A DNA stretch of 64,000 bases, taken from NCBI GenBank assembly GCA_900539845.1, contig UQDP01000001.1, forward strand, positions 124,001 to 188,000. Reading direction: 5' to 3'. This stretch comes from an uncultured Oscillospiraceae bacterium (GTDB taxonomy: Bacteria > Bacillota > Clostridia > Oscillospirales > Acutalibacteraceae). Each line of letters starts with the position of its first letter. The stretch's first letter is position 1. Below are positions 52,163 through 60,871 of the stretch, one piece after another. The position numbers and the translations under genes are program-made. The notes below the pieces were generated by a model. It was not told the origin of the DNA and searched no databases. It was given only the letters and a program-made list of their open reading frames with translations.

Positions 52163-53131
52163 ATGAAAACGATAGCTGTTTTAACGAGCGGCGGAGACGC
52201 TCCCGGTATGAACGCCGCCGTGCGTGCGGTAGTTAGAACCGCGTGTGTAAACGGTATTCGTGTTCTTGGAGTCATCAGAGGATATAACGGTCTTATCAAC
52301 GGAGATTTTGTTGAATTGGATCTCCGCTCTGTTTCAGATATAATCCACAGGGGCGGAACAAAGCTTTACAGCGCCCGTTCGGCTGAATTTGCAACCGAAG
52401 AGGGAATGAGAAAAGCGATCAGAACCTGTCAGGAAAACGGTATAGAGGGCGTTGTTGTTATCGGCGGAGACGGCTCTTTCCGCGGCGCGCGCGATCTTTC
52501 GGAACGCGGTATTCCCTGCGTAGGAATTCCCGGCACCATAGATAACGATATTGCCTGCTGTGATTACACGATCGGCTATGATACATGCCTCAACACCATT
52601 ATGGAATGCGTTGACAAGGTGAGAGATACGACCGAGTCACACGACCGCTGCACTGTTATAGAGGTAATGGGGCGCAGAGCGGGATACCTTGCGCTCAACG
52701 CAGGCATTGCTGTCGGCGCCACCGCAATACTGATTCCCGAGATCGAATTTGATATTCAGAAAGATGTTATTGAAAGAATGAGACGCACGCAGCGTACGGA
52801 CAAAAAACACTTCCTTATCGTTGTTGCAGAGGGCGTTGGTGTTGACGTTACCGAGCTCGCTGCCGAGATCCAGAAAAAAACCGGCGTGGAATCGCGCGCC
52901 TGCATACTCGGTCATATCCAGAGGGGCGGTTCGCCGACGGTTCAGGATCGTGTTATGGCAACACGTATGGGCAACTATGCGGTAAAGGAACTTCTTATGA
53001 AGAGTATCGGCAACAGAGTTGTAGCCTGCCAGAAAGGCGAGGTTGTCGACTATGATATTTTTGAAGCGCTTAATATGAAAAAGCATATCGATACGCATCT
53101 TTATCAGATTGCTATGGAAGTTTCAATTTAA
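52163..53131 (+). CDS. pfkA: ATP-dependent 6-phosphofructokinase
   Basis: Committing step of glycolysis. TSGGDAPGMNAAVRA, then GGDGSFRGA with Gly after GGD, the residue pattern of ATP- rather than pyrophosphate-dependent enzymes, and PGTIDNDIA with the catalytic Asp. 322 aa, standard bacterial allosteric form. AGGAGGAG precedes the ATG. It is the end of the dnaE-pfkA unit and also has its own promoter. Confidence 0.97.
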   Translation: MKTIAVLTSGGDAPGMNAAVRAVVRTACVNGIRVLGVIRGYNGLINGDFVELDLRSVSDIIHRGGTKLYSARSAEFATEEGMRKAIRTCQENGIEGVVVIGGDGSFRGARDLSERGIPCVGIPGTIDNDIACCDYTIGYDTCLNTIMECVDKVRDTTESHDRCTVIEVMGRRAGYLALNAGIAVGATAILIPEIEFDIQKDVIERMRRTQRTDKKHFLIVVAEGVGVDVTELAAEIQKKTGVESRACILGHIQRGGSPTVQDRVMATRMGNYAVKELLMKSIGNRVVACQKGEVVDYDIFEALNMKKHIDTHLYQIAMEVSI

Positions 53132-53154
53132 AAAATTTTACATTATAATTTTAA

Positions 53155-53197
53155 CCCTGCTTTTTGGAATGATTTCCGTTAAAAGCAGGGCTTTTTT
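53155..53197 (+). terminator. Rho-independent terminator after pfkA
   Basis: CCCTGCTTTT / AAAAGCAGGG stem with an inner GGAA/TTCC arm, then CTTTTTT. Confidence 0.88.
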
Positions 53198-53254
53198 CAT
53201 ATTTTTGCTTTTTTTATAAATCGGATATGAGGATATAATAAAAAAGGTGATTTT

Positions 53255-54454
53255 ATGAGAAAGTTTATTCGTTTGTTAAACGGCGCGGTTGCGTTTGCCG
53301 TTGCCGTCATATTTGCATTCGTGATTTACGGAAACGCAGCATATCCCGATGTGTTTTATGTTCAGAATTCCTCTGATCATGTGATAGATAATATATATTA
53401 TCTCACGGACGACAGTGAAAGAAGCGTAGATTATCAGAGCGCTCAATCCGTCGGCGACGACAACAGCAATCTGACTTTACTGGGTATCATTCCCGTCAAA
53501 AGTGAAACGATTAAAACAGTCGAGGAAAACACAGTGCTCGTTTCAGGGCATTCCTTCGGTATAAAGCTTTATACCGATGGTGTTATGGTCGTTGGTACAA
53601 AGGATATCACGGTAAACGGAAAGACCGTGAATCCGTCTGAAGAAGCAGGCGTTTCGGTCGGCGATATAATCGTTTCAATAAACGGGGAAAAGGTTTATTC
53701 TTCAGACCGGGTCAGCGAGATCCTCAACGATAACAACGGCAAAGCGTTTCGGATCAGGATAAACAGGAACGGAGAGTACCGCGATCTGTCTCTTGAACCT
53801 GTTTATGTGGATTCCGAAGGCGCCTATAAGGCAGGCATGTGGGTCAGGGATTCAACGGCAGGTATCGGAACGATCACCTTTTTCAATCCGTCAAATTCAA
53901 GCGTGGCGGCGCTCGGGCATCCGATAACAGATGTGGATACGGGAGAGATCATGCCGATCCTTGACGGTCAGGCAGTTGAGACGACCGTGACGTCCGTCAC
54001 AAGATCAACCTCCAGCGAAACAGGCTCAATATGCTGCGATTTTTCAAATAAGGAGATAGGCGAGTTAAGCAAAAACACCACTCACGGTATCTACGGCTCT
54101 TATACGGATAAAACGGATCTCTCAAAATGCTGTGAATATGAGGTGGCGCTTCCGCAGGAGGTACAGAAAGGCTTTTGCCAGATCATAACAACGGTGGATG
54201 AGAACGGTCCTAAGGTTTATTCCGCCGAGATAACCAAGATCAATCAAAACGATGATGAAAAAAATATGGTCATAAAAATAACCGATGAAGAACTGATCAA
54301 GATAACGGGCGGGATTGTTCAGGGAATGAGCGGCTCGCCGATCATTCAAAACGGCAAGCTGATAGGCGCAATCACGCATGTGATCGTAAATAATCCGCTT
54401 AAGGGCTATGCGGTTTTCGCGCAGACCATGCTTGAAATATCAGAAGGGGAATGA
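53255..54454 (+). CDS. spoIVB: SpoIVB peptidase (S55 family)
   Basis: Secreted into the forespore intermembrane space, it triggers pro-sigma-K processing in sporulation. One N-terminal membrane segment (VAFAVAVIFAFVIYG), a PDZ domain (about 120-195), then the S55 protease with His in ALGHPITD and Ser in QGMSGSP. 399 aa. AAAAGGTGAT is the ribosome binding site. Its promoter is not clear; GGATATAATA (53231) resembles a forespore sigma-F/G -10 but I cannot find a good -35. Shows the lineage sporulates. Confidence 0.92.
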   Translation: MRKFIRLLNGAVAFAVAVIFAFVIYGNAAYPDVFYVQNSSDHVIDNIYYLTDDSERSVDYQSAQSVGDDNSNLTLLGIIPVKSETIKTVEENTVLVSGHSFGIKLYTDGVMVVGTKDITVNGKTVNPSEEAGVSVGDIIVSINGEKVYSSDRVSEILNDNNGKAFRIRINRNGEYRDLSLEPVYVDSEGAYKAGMWVRDSTAGIGTITFFNPSNSSVAALGHPITDVDTGEIMPILDGQAVETTVTSVTRSTSSETGSICCDFSNKEIGELSKNTTHGIYGSYTDKTDLSKCCEYEVALPQEVQKGFCQIITTVDENGPKVYSAEITKINQNDDEKNMVIKITDEELIKITGGIVQGMSGSPIIQNGKLIGAITHVIVNNPLKGYAVFAQTMLEISEGE

Positions 54455-54476
54455 AAACGGTTTATGCATTTTTTCA

Positions 54477-54505
54477 TTGATATATATTTCTTTTTGTGAT
54501 AATAT
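54477..54505 (+). promoter_or_regulatory. Sigma-A-type promoter of the glycosyltransferase operon
   Basis: TTGATA (54477-54482), 17 nt, TAATAT (54500-54505), extended with TG at 54497. Confidence 0.7.
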
Positions 54506-54556
54506 ATTTATGAAAACAGCACCTGAAGCTTTATTTCTTTTTCTTAGGAGAAGAGG

Positions 54557-56635
54557 ATGCTTATGAACTCCTTGATTTCAGTTATTATTCCCGTTTACAA
54601 TTCAGAAAAATATCTTGAGTCTGCGGTAAACAGCTTTACGCAGCAGACTTATAAAAATCTTGAAATACTATGCGTGGATGACGGTTCAACGGATGAATCT
54701 GTGAATATTTTGGAATCACTTGCCCAAAATGACGAAAGAATAAAAATATATAAACAGAAAAACGCCGGCGCCGGAGCGGCAAGAAATACAGGTCTCTCAA
54801 AGGCGTGCGGCGAATATGTTTATTTTTTCGATTCGGATGACATAGCAGATAAAAAGCTTATTGAAAAAGCTTATACCAGGGCGGCTGAAACTGACGCCGA
54901 TATAGTGGCTTTTAACGGATATACATTTACTTATAACGATCTGAATACAAAAAAATTCAAGAGCGGCTTTAATAAAAACATAATAAAAGATGTCGATAGA
55001 GTCTTCTCTTACAGGGATTATCCTGAAAGCATTTTAAGCACAGTTAATGTTGTACCGTGGAACAAGCTCATTAAGCGCAGTTTCATAACGGAAAACAGCA
55101 TTGTATTTGAGGAGATTTCTTCCACAAACGACCTTACATTTTCTGCGGTCTGTCTTGCAGCTGCGCAAAGAATAGCGTTACTGGATTCGGCACTCGTTTA
55201 TTACCGGCTGGGTCATGACGGCACGGTCACATCAACAAAGGGCAAAAATCTTCAGAATGTTATTAAAGCTATTGAAAGTGCGGAAAGGCAGATCAAACAG
55301 CTTGAGCACGCTGAAGAGATCTTGCGATCACTGTATAATTTCACAGCGGAGAATTACTGCTTTGCTTTTTTGAATTATACCGATGATTTTGCGTCGCCTC
55401 AGTCAAAAGATTTTTATGAGTCTATAAAGAACAGATTTTCACAAGAGGATTTTGCATCGCTTCAGTATAAGGATTTCCGAAATAAAGAGGCCTATGCGGT
55501 GTGCCGTTCGGTAAAGGAGCATACTTATGAGGAAATGCTGGCGATCCGCTCGAAAAGAATTATTGTTTCTCTCACGAGCTACCCGGAAAGAATAGAGTAT
55601 GTTTCAAAGGTTGTGGAAAATATATCCTCCCAAACTTTGAAGCCGGATCGCATTTTGCTGTGGCTTTCAAAAGAGCAGTTTCCAAACGGCGCAGCCGATC
55701 TGCCTGCCGGACTTACACAATTGGAGGAAGGCGGCACTTTCAGTATAAAATGGTGCGGCAAAAATCTGCGTTCGCATAAAAAATACTTATATACTATGCA
55801 GGAATATCCCGACGATATTATAATTACCGTTGATGACGATCTGGAATATCCCGCCACGATGATAGAATCGCTTTATCATTCTTATATCGCGTTCCCGGAT
55901 TGTGTCAGCGCAATGCGCGTGCATGTCATAACGCTTGATGAGATAAATAAAAATGTTTTGGGTTATTCTAAGTGGATAAAGCAGTTCGACCGAGATATTT
56001 TTCTTCCGTCAAAGCAGTTCTTTGCAACTACCGGCGCAGGATGCCTTTTTCCGCCCGGAATACTTGACCGCAACGCGTTTAATGAGGAAAAAATTCTTGA
56101 ATTGTGCCCGTATGCCGATGATATCTGGCTGAATCTTATGCTGTTGTCAAAGGGTATAAAAACAGTGTGCGCGGTAAGGAATTTTTATCTTCATTACAGC
56201 GCCCCGCAGAATAACTCGCTTTTTGAGGTGAATGTGGGCCAGAATAAAAACGAAAGCCAATATCAGGCTGTAAAGAACTGGCTCGAATCTTCACTCGGCA
56301 AGGGATATTTTTATAATAAGCTTTGTGCCTGCGATAACGATTTTGATCTGAGCAGTCCTTCTCAGATTTTTGATTATGCCGAATATCTAAGGCTCTTAAA
56401 TGCCGAAACAGGTAAAAAACTAAAAACTGCCTACGGCGAAAAGACACAGCTCAATAAAAAGCTTCATAAAACTTATGATGAAAAGGCTGAGCGAGGTCTT
56501 GCAATCAAAACCCTTGAAGCGGAAAATAAGAAGCTTAAACTTAAGATCGAGGAACTTGAAAAAAGAATTGAAAGCATAGAGAATTCAAAAACCTATCGCT
56601 ATGCCTCCCAAATACGAAAAATAATCAAGGGCTGA
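54557..56635 (+). CDS. Two-domain glycosyltransferase with a C-terminal coiled coil
   Basis: Residues about 5-220 are a GT2 domain: VIIPVYNSEKYLESAV, CVDDGST and YFFDSDD (DxD). Residues 334-560 form a second glycosyltransferase-like domain (RIIVSLTSYPERIEYV, then ITVDDDLEYP). A charged coiled coil (about 610-680) and NSKTYRYASQIRKI tail end the 692-aa protein. Cytosolic; it probably builds a surface glycan. Start could also be ATG 54563. It heads a run of three genes with YfhO and the GPH transporter, gaps of 30 and 47 nt. Confidence 0.82.
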   Translation: MLMNSLISVIIPVYNSEKYLESAVNSFTQQTYKNLEILCVDDGSTDESVNILESLAQNDERIKIYKQKNAGAGAARNTGLSKACGEYVYFFDSDDIADKKLIEKAYTRAAETDADIVAFNGYTFTYNDLNTKKFKSGFNKNIIKDVDRVFSYRDYPESILSTVNVVPWNKLIKRSFITENSIVFEEISSTNDLTFSAVCLAAAQRIALLDSALVYYRLGHDGTVTSTKGKNLQNVIKAIESAERQIKQLEHAEEILRSLYNFTAENYCFAFLNYTDDFASPQSKDFYESIKNRFSQEDFASLQYKDFRNKEAYAVCRSVKEHTYEEMLAIRSKRIIVSLTSYPERIEYVSKVVENISSQTLKPDRILLWLSKEQFPNGAADLPAGLTQLEEGGTFSIKWCGKNLRSHKKYLYTMQEYPDDIIITVDDDLEYPATMIESLYHSYIAFPDCVSAMRVHVITLDEINKNVLGYSKWIKQFDRDIFLPSKQFFATTGAGCLFPPGILDRNAFNEEKILELCPYADDIWLNLMLLSKGIKTVCAVRNFYLHYSAPQNNSLFEVNVGQNKNESQYQAVKNWLESSLGKGYFYNKLCACDNDFDLSSPSQIFDYAEYLRLLNAETGKKLKTAYGEKTQLNKKLHKTYDEKAERGLAIKTLEAENKKLKLKIEELEKRIESIENSKTYRYASQIRKIIKG

Positions 56636-56665
56636 TCGTTAAGCTTTACTTTCAGGAGTATATTT

Positions 56666-59302
56666 ATGAATCTTGCAAAAACAAAAGATAAAAAAATACC
56701 GTTTATATTATTTTTGTCCTTTATAATCCCTCTTCTTGTTATGTGTGCGGTCTATATTATAAACGGAACAGACCCGTTCGGTGATGTTTCGATTCTGACT
56801 GCCGACGCCAAAATTCAATATAAAGATTATTACGGCTATTTGTGGGAAATCCTTCACGGCAATGCAAATATCGATTATTCGGCCTCAAAATCTCTCGGCG
56901 GCCAGATGGTCGGACTCGTTGCTTATTATTTGACCTGCCCGTTAAATTTACTGATCTATTTCATAAACAAGACGCAGATACCTTTGTTTTTAAGCGTTGT
57001 TACTGCTCTTAAGATCTCTTTTTCCGGGCTGACGGCTTCCTATTTCATCCGAAAAAGATTCCGTCTTTCCGCGCTCCCTGCGATCTTCATTGCCTGTTGT
57101 TATGCGCTTAGTGAATACAGTTTTGTTTACTGCCATAATATCATGTGGCTTGACGGCGTTGTTATGCTGCCGCTTGCCTGCCTCGGCGTGTATGAGCTGC
57201 TTTACAACAATAAAAAAGGTTTGCTTTTCTTTTCCGTATTTATGACGATCTTTTCAAACTGGTATTCAGGATACATGGTCTGCCTGATGACCGGCTTCTG
57301 TTTCCTGTTTGAACTCGCTCAAAAATATGATTTCAAAGATTTCAAAAATGTTATCAAACCGGCGGTTTCGGATACTGTCCGAGTCGTTGCGGATATGCTG
57401 CTCGGTGTGTTCGCAAGCGGCATACTGCTGGTTCCAAGCCTGCTTTCTCTGCTGGGCGGAAAAGCCGGCGGTTCAGGTATACTCTCCGCTGTTATAAATG
57501 TAAAGCCGCTTGAAAGCCTGAAAGGCTTTATGATAAACGCCCCCAGCAATGCAAAGGACGCTCCTATTATGTATTGCGGCGCAGTTATTCTTGTGCTTGC
57601 GGTCTATATGTTCCTTGATAAAAAGGCAGATATCAAAAAGAAGCTCCTGTCCCTTTTATTCTTTGCGTTCATGATATGCAGCTTTACATTTGATCAGCTC
57701 AATATTATGTGGACGGGATTTGTTAAGAGCTATTCTTATCAGTTCAGATGGGCATTCGCTTTTATTTTCCTTATGATTTACTTTGCCTGTGTCTGTGTGC
57801 GCGAGATCAAAAAGCACGGCTTTGATAAAAAGACAATGCTGAAAGCGCTTGCCGTGATTGCCGGCGTTTTCCTTGTGCTCGATCTTGCAGGCGTTTTAGA
57901 AGATACTCTGATAACATATTTCTATCTTGCTCTCATCGTCGTTTACGGCGTGGCAATAGGGCTTATCAGCGCTTTGAAGAACAAAAAGCTGCTCAGAAAT
58001 GCCGTGATCTTATGCGTGTGCGTTTTAACAGCGGCGGAACTCACCTATAACGGGGCCGAAGTCTTTGAAAGAAATTATGTGGACGATACAAATGATTATA
58101 TCGCCTACACCGAGGAGATGGGCGCTGTAATAGCCGGCATTCAAGCGAATGATTCTTCGTTCTACAGGCTTGAAAAAAATGTAAGCTATTTAACGGAAGT
58201 CGGCAGGGAAAATGCCAGCAGTGAAAGCCTTATGTATAACTATAACGGCATTGCGGGCTATACTTCCACTTATGATCCTAATGTGGATTTGTTCCTTGCC
58301 AGAATGGGTTATTCGGATTCAACCGGCATCACCCCGGAAAACCAGACTGTTAAGAAATTCAATGCAACGGAAACATACTGGAATTCGCCGCAGTTTGTTA
58401 TGGACAGCCTTTTGGGTATCAAATACCAGATTCTGGACAGTTCTGCTCCCGGACTGGAAGAATATGATCAGAAAGCTGTTTTGGACGGCAAATATAGAGT
58501 CTATACAAATCCTTATGCGCTTCCTCTTGCTTTTAACGTTTCGGATTCACTGTATGACAGCGCTGATTATAATCAGAATCCTTTTGAAAATCAGGAAAAA
58601 TTCATTTCAAATGCTCTCGGGCATGATGTATCTCTTTTCTTTGAGCCGGATTTTGAAAGCGGTAAAATGGAAGATAACAACCGGCAGGAGATCGCTGTGC
58701 AGATCAGCCGTGACGGTCCGTTATACTTTTATACCGATCCGAATGATTACCACGAAAGCTCCAACGGCAAAAAGTGTGAGCTTTACCTCAACGGTGAATT
58801 GGTGCAGCGGATATGCAGCCGTTTCTATACCAACGCGATTTACCTCGGAGATTATAAAGCGGGCGATACAGTCAGCCTGACAATAAGGAATTACGACCAT
58901 TCGGGCGAAAACGATAAAACACATAAAGTTTACCTTGAACAGCTTGATATGGATGCAGCCGAAAACGCACTGCGCGAGCTTTCCTCCGGCAGTACTTCAA
59001 CGCTGAATATAGACGGCAATACCGTTTCGGGAACCTATGATACCGAAACCGATTCAACGGTCATGCTGACGGTTCCGTATACGGAGGGCTGGACACTTTA
59101 TGTGGACGGCGAGGAATGTGAATATAAGCAGATCGGCGATACGTTTATTGGTTTTGAACTGTCTGCTGGTTCACATCGGATCGAAATGAAATATTCCACT
59201 CTCCATAAGAATGCCGGTATCGCCTTATCCGTGATCGGATTTGCCGGATTTGCCGGCTGGTGTCTGATAGACAGGGTGAAAAGGAAGAAAAAAGCTTTAT
59301 AA
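56666..59302 (+). CDS. YfhO family membrane protein
   Basis: An 878-residue protein with about 12-14 helices in the first half and a large beta-rich extracytoplasmic domain near residues 460-840, then one more helix (AGIALSVIGFAGFAGWCLI). Matches YfhO (PF09586), linked in Bacillus to lipoteichoic acid glycosylation at the outer face of the membrane. FSNWYSGYMVCLMTGF and CYALSEYSFVYCHN are characteristic. It pairs with the upstream glycosyltransferase, consistent with surface glycan decoration. AGGAG precedes ATG. Confidence 0.85.
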   Translation: MNLAKTKDKKIPFILFLSFIIPLLVMCAVYIINGTDPFGDVSILTADAKIQYKDYYGYLWEILHGNANIDYSASKSLGGQMVGLVAYYLTCPLNLLIYFINKTQIPLFLSVVTALKISFSGLTASYFIRKRFRLSALPAIFIACCYALSEYSFVYCHNIMWLDGVVMLPLACLGVYELLYNNKKGLLFFSVFMTIFSNWYSGYMVCLMTGFCFLFELAQKYDFKDFKNVIKPAVSDTVRVVADMLLGVFASGILLVPSLLSLLGGKAGGSGILSAVINVKPLESLKGFMINAPSNAKDAPIMYCGAVILVLAVYMFLDKKADIKKKLLSLLFFAFMICSFTFDQLNIMWTGFVKSYSYQFRWAFAFIFLMIYFACVCVREIKKHGFDKKTMLKALAVIAGVFLVLDLAGVLEDTLITYFYLALIVVYGVAIGLISALKNKKLLRNAVILCVCVLTAAELTYNGAEVFERNYVDDTNDYIAYTEEMGAVIAGIQANDSSFYRLEKNVSYLTEVGRENASSESLMYNYNGIAGYTSTYDPNVDLFLARMGYSDSTGITPENQTVKKFNATETYWNSPQFVMDSLLGIKYQILDSSAPGLEEYDQKAVLDGKYRVYTNPYALPLAFNVSDSLYDSADYNQNPFENQEKFISNALGHDVSLFFEPDFESGKMEDNNRQEIAVQISRDGPLYFYTDPNDYHESSNGKKCELYLNGELVQRICSRFYTNAIYLGDYKAGDTVSLTIRNYDHSGENDKTHKVYLEQLDMDAAENALRELSSGSTSTLNIDGNTVSGTYDTETDSTVMLTVPYTEGWTLYVDGEECEYKQIGDTFIGFELSAGSHRIEMKYSTLHKNAGIALSVIGFAGFAGWCLIDRVKRKKKAL

Positions 59303-59349
59303 AATTTCTTGGGTTCATATAAACAGACATTTCGGAAAGCGTGGATCGT

Positions 59350-60816
59350 ATGGCGGAAAAAAGTTCACTCACTAAAAAGAAAAAAACAGGATACGCGTTC
59401 GGTATTTTTACCGAATCGCTTATCTATAATATGTTCTACACATATTATTTAACCTTTCTGATTGAGATCGCAGGCATAAAGCCTGCATTCAGTTCTATCA
59501 TCATATTCATTTCTATCGCGTGGGATGCCGTTACAGACCCGATGATCGGAAATTATACGGACCGCCCGGGAGTGGATAAAAGACGGGTGATGAAAATGGC
59601 ACTCGTTCCGCTCGGTCTAGTGTTTATCGTTGCATGGACGAGTATAGGGGCAGGGCTGTCTTCACAGCTCGCGAAGATCCTGCTTTATACGTTCATAACG
59701 ATGTGCCTCTGGGTGTTCTATACCATGTATACGATACCGTATTACGCCGTTGTTGCCGAGCTTACCGAGGATTACGACGAACGCACCGAGATCCGTTCAT
59801 TGTCCTCCCTGCTCAATGCAGTTGCCGTCGGCCTCGGCAATATTCTGCCGGCTCTTGTTCCGACGGTTGCTGTTCTGCTTACGTCAAGGTTTGAAAGCAA
59901 TGCCTATGCGGTTGTGGCGGCAATCATAAGCGTTATGGCAGTTATATTCGGATTTGTATGCTGCAAGTCGCTTGAGGGCGTTTACCATCCCAAAGCGGCT
60001 GTTTCCGGAGCGCCCGGCGGAACCATCAGGGATACTTTTAAATCGTTCGGCGAGATACTTCGCCTTAAGCCGGCAAAGTATTTTCTTGCTTTTGTGTTCT
60101 TCTTCCTCGCCACTTCTTCCATGATACAGTCAAACCTTACATATATGGTTATAGACTGTATCGGAATGGATTATGATACGGGTATTGTGGCAGTCATCAT
60201 TTCACTTGTTGTTTCAATGGCTGTTGTTGTTCCCGTCGTCGAAAAAGTTGCCCATAAAAAAGACAGACGCTTCGCGGCAATACTGTTTCTGTCCATTGCC
60301 TGCGCCGGAGAGGTGCTGCTTAAAATAATAGGGCTTGACGCGGAGATCGGCGGTTTCAGAATTATGTGCGTCATCGCTCCTGCTGTTCTCGGAATAGGCA
60401 CAGGCACATTCTGGACTCTTTTCTATTCCATGGGCTATGATCTTGTTGAATTGGATGAGTTTAAAACAGGGCAGAGAAGAGAGTCCACAATAACCGCGCT
60501 GCCGCAGCTCGTTCAGAAATTCGGCTCGGCTTTCGGTATACTTATGGCAGGTGTTTTGCTCGGTGCTTACGGGTATGACTCATCGGGCGATATTGCCGGT
60601 TCGGAATCTCTCATTCAGCAGGTAACGGATCCGAAGATTGTTAACGGAATGGAGAATATCTCAACGATCATTCCGGCAGGACTTTTGCTTATATCCATTA
60701 TTTTCGCAGTCCTTTATCCTATGACAAGAGAACGCTTCAACGCGCTGATGGCTCAGCTTAAGAAGAAAAGAAACGGTGAGGAATACACGACCGAAGGTTT
60801 TGAGAAACTGCTGTAA
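59350..60816 (+). CDS. MFS sugar:cation symporter (GPH family)
   Basis: A 488-residue transporter with 12 predicted helices. WDAVTDPMIGNYTDRP is the GPH signature (melibiose-type symporters), and YTMYTIPYYAVVAELTEDYDERT follows as expected. Substrate is likely a sugar or glycoside. The ATG 59350 is 11 nt from GGAAAG; GTG 59341 is an alternative. It ends at a terminator shared with the convergent GH127 gene. Confidence 0.9.
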   Translation: MAEKSSLTKKKKTGYAFGIFTESLIYNMFYTYYLTFLIEIAGIKPAFSSIIIFISIAWDAVTDPMIGNYTDRPGVDKRRVMKMALVPLGLVFIVAWTSIGAGLSSQLAKILLYTFITMCLWVFYTMYTIPYYAVVAELTEDYDERTEIRSLSSLLNAVAVGLGNILPALVPTVAVLLTSRFESNAYAVVAAIISVMAVIFGFVCCKSLEGVYHPKAAVSGAPGGTIRDTFKSFGEILRLKPAKYFLAFVFFFLATSSMIQSNLTYMVIDCIGMDYDTGIVAVIISLVVSMAVVVPVVEKVAHKKDRRFAAILFLSIACAGEVLLKIIGLDAEIGGFRIMCVIAPAVLGIGTGTFWTLFYSMGYDLVELDEFKTGQRRESTITALPQLVQKFGSAFGILMAGVLLGAYGYDSSGDIAGSESLIQQVTDPKIVNGMENISTIIPAGLLLISIIFAVLYPMTRERFNALMAQLKKKRNGEEYTTEGFEKLL

Positions 60817-60828
60817 TTTGCCTAAAAT

Positions 60829-60866
60829 AAAAACATCTTGGGCCTGATCGCTCAAGATGTTTTTTT
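60829..60866. terminator. Bidirectional terminator
   Basis: AAAAACATCTTG / CAAGATGTTTTT 12-bp stem with a 12-nt loop, T-rich in both directions, between the convergent GPH and GH127 genes. Confidence 0.9.
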
Positions 60867-60871
60867 ATTTG

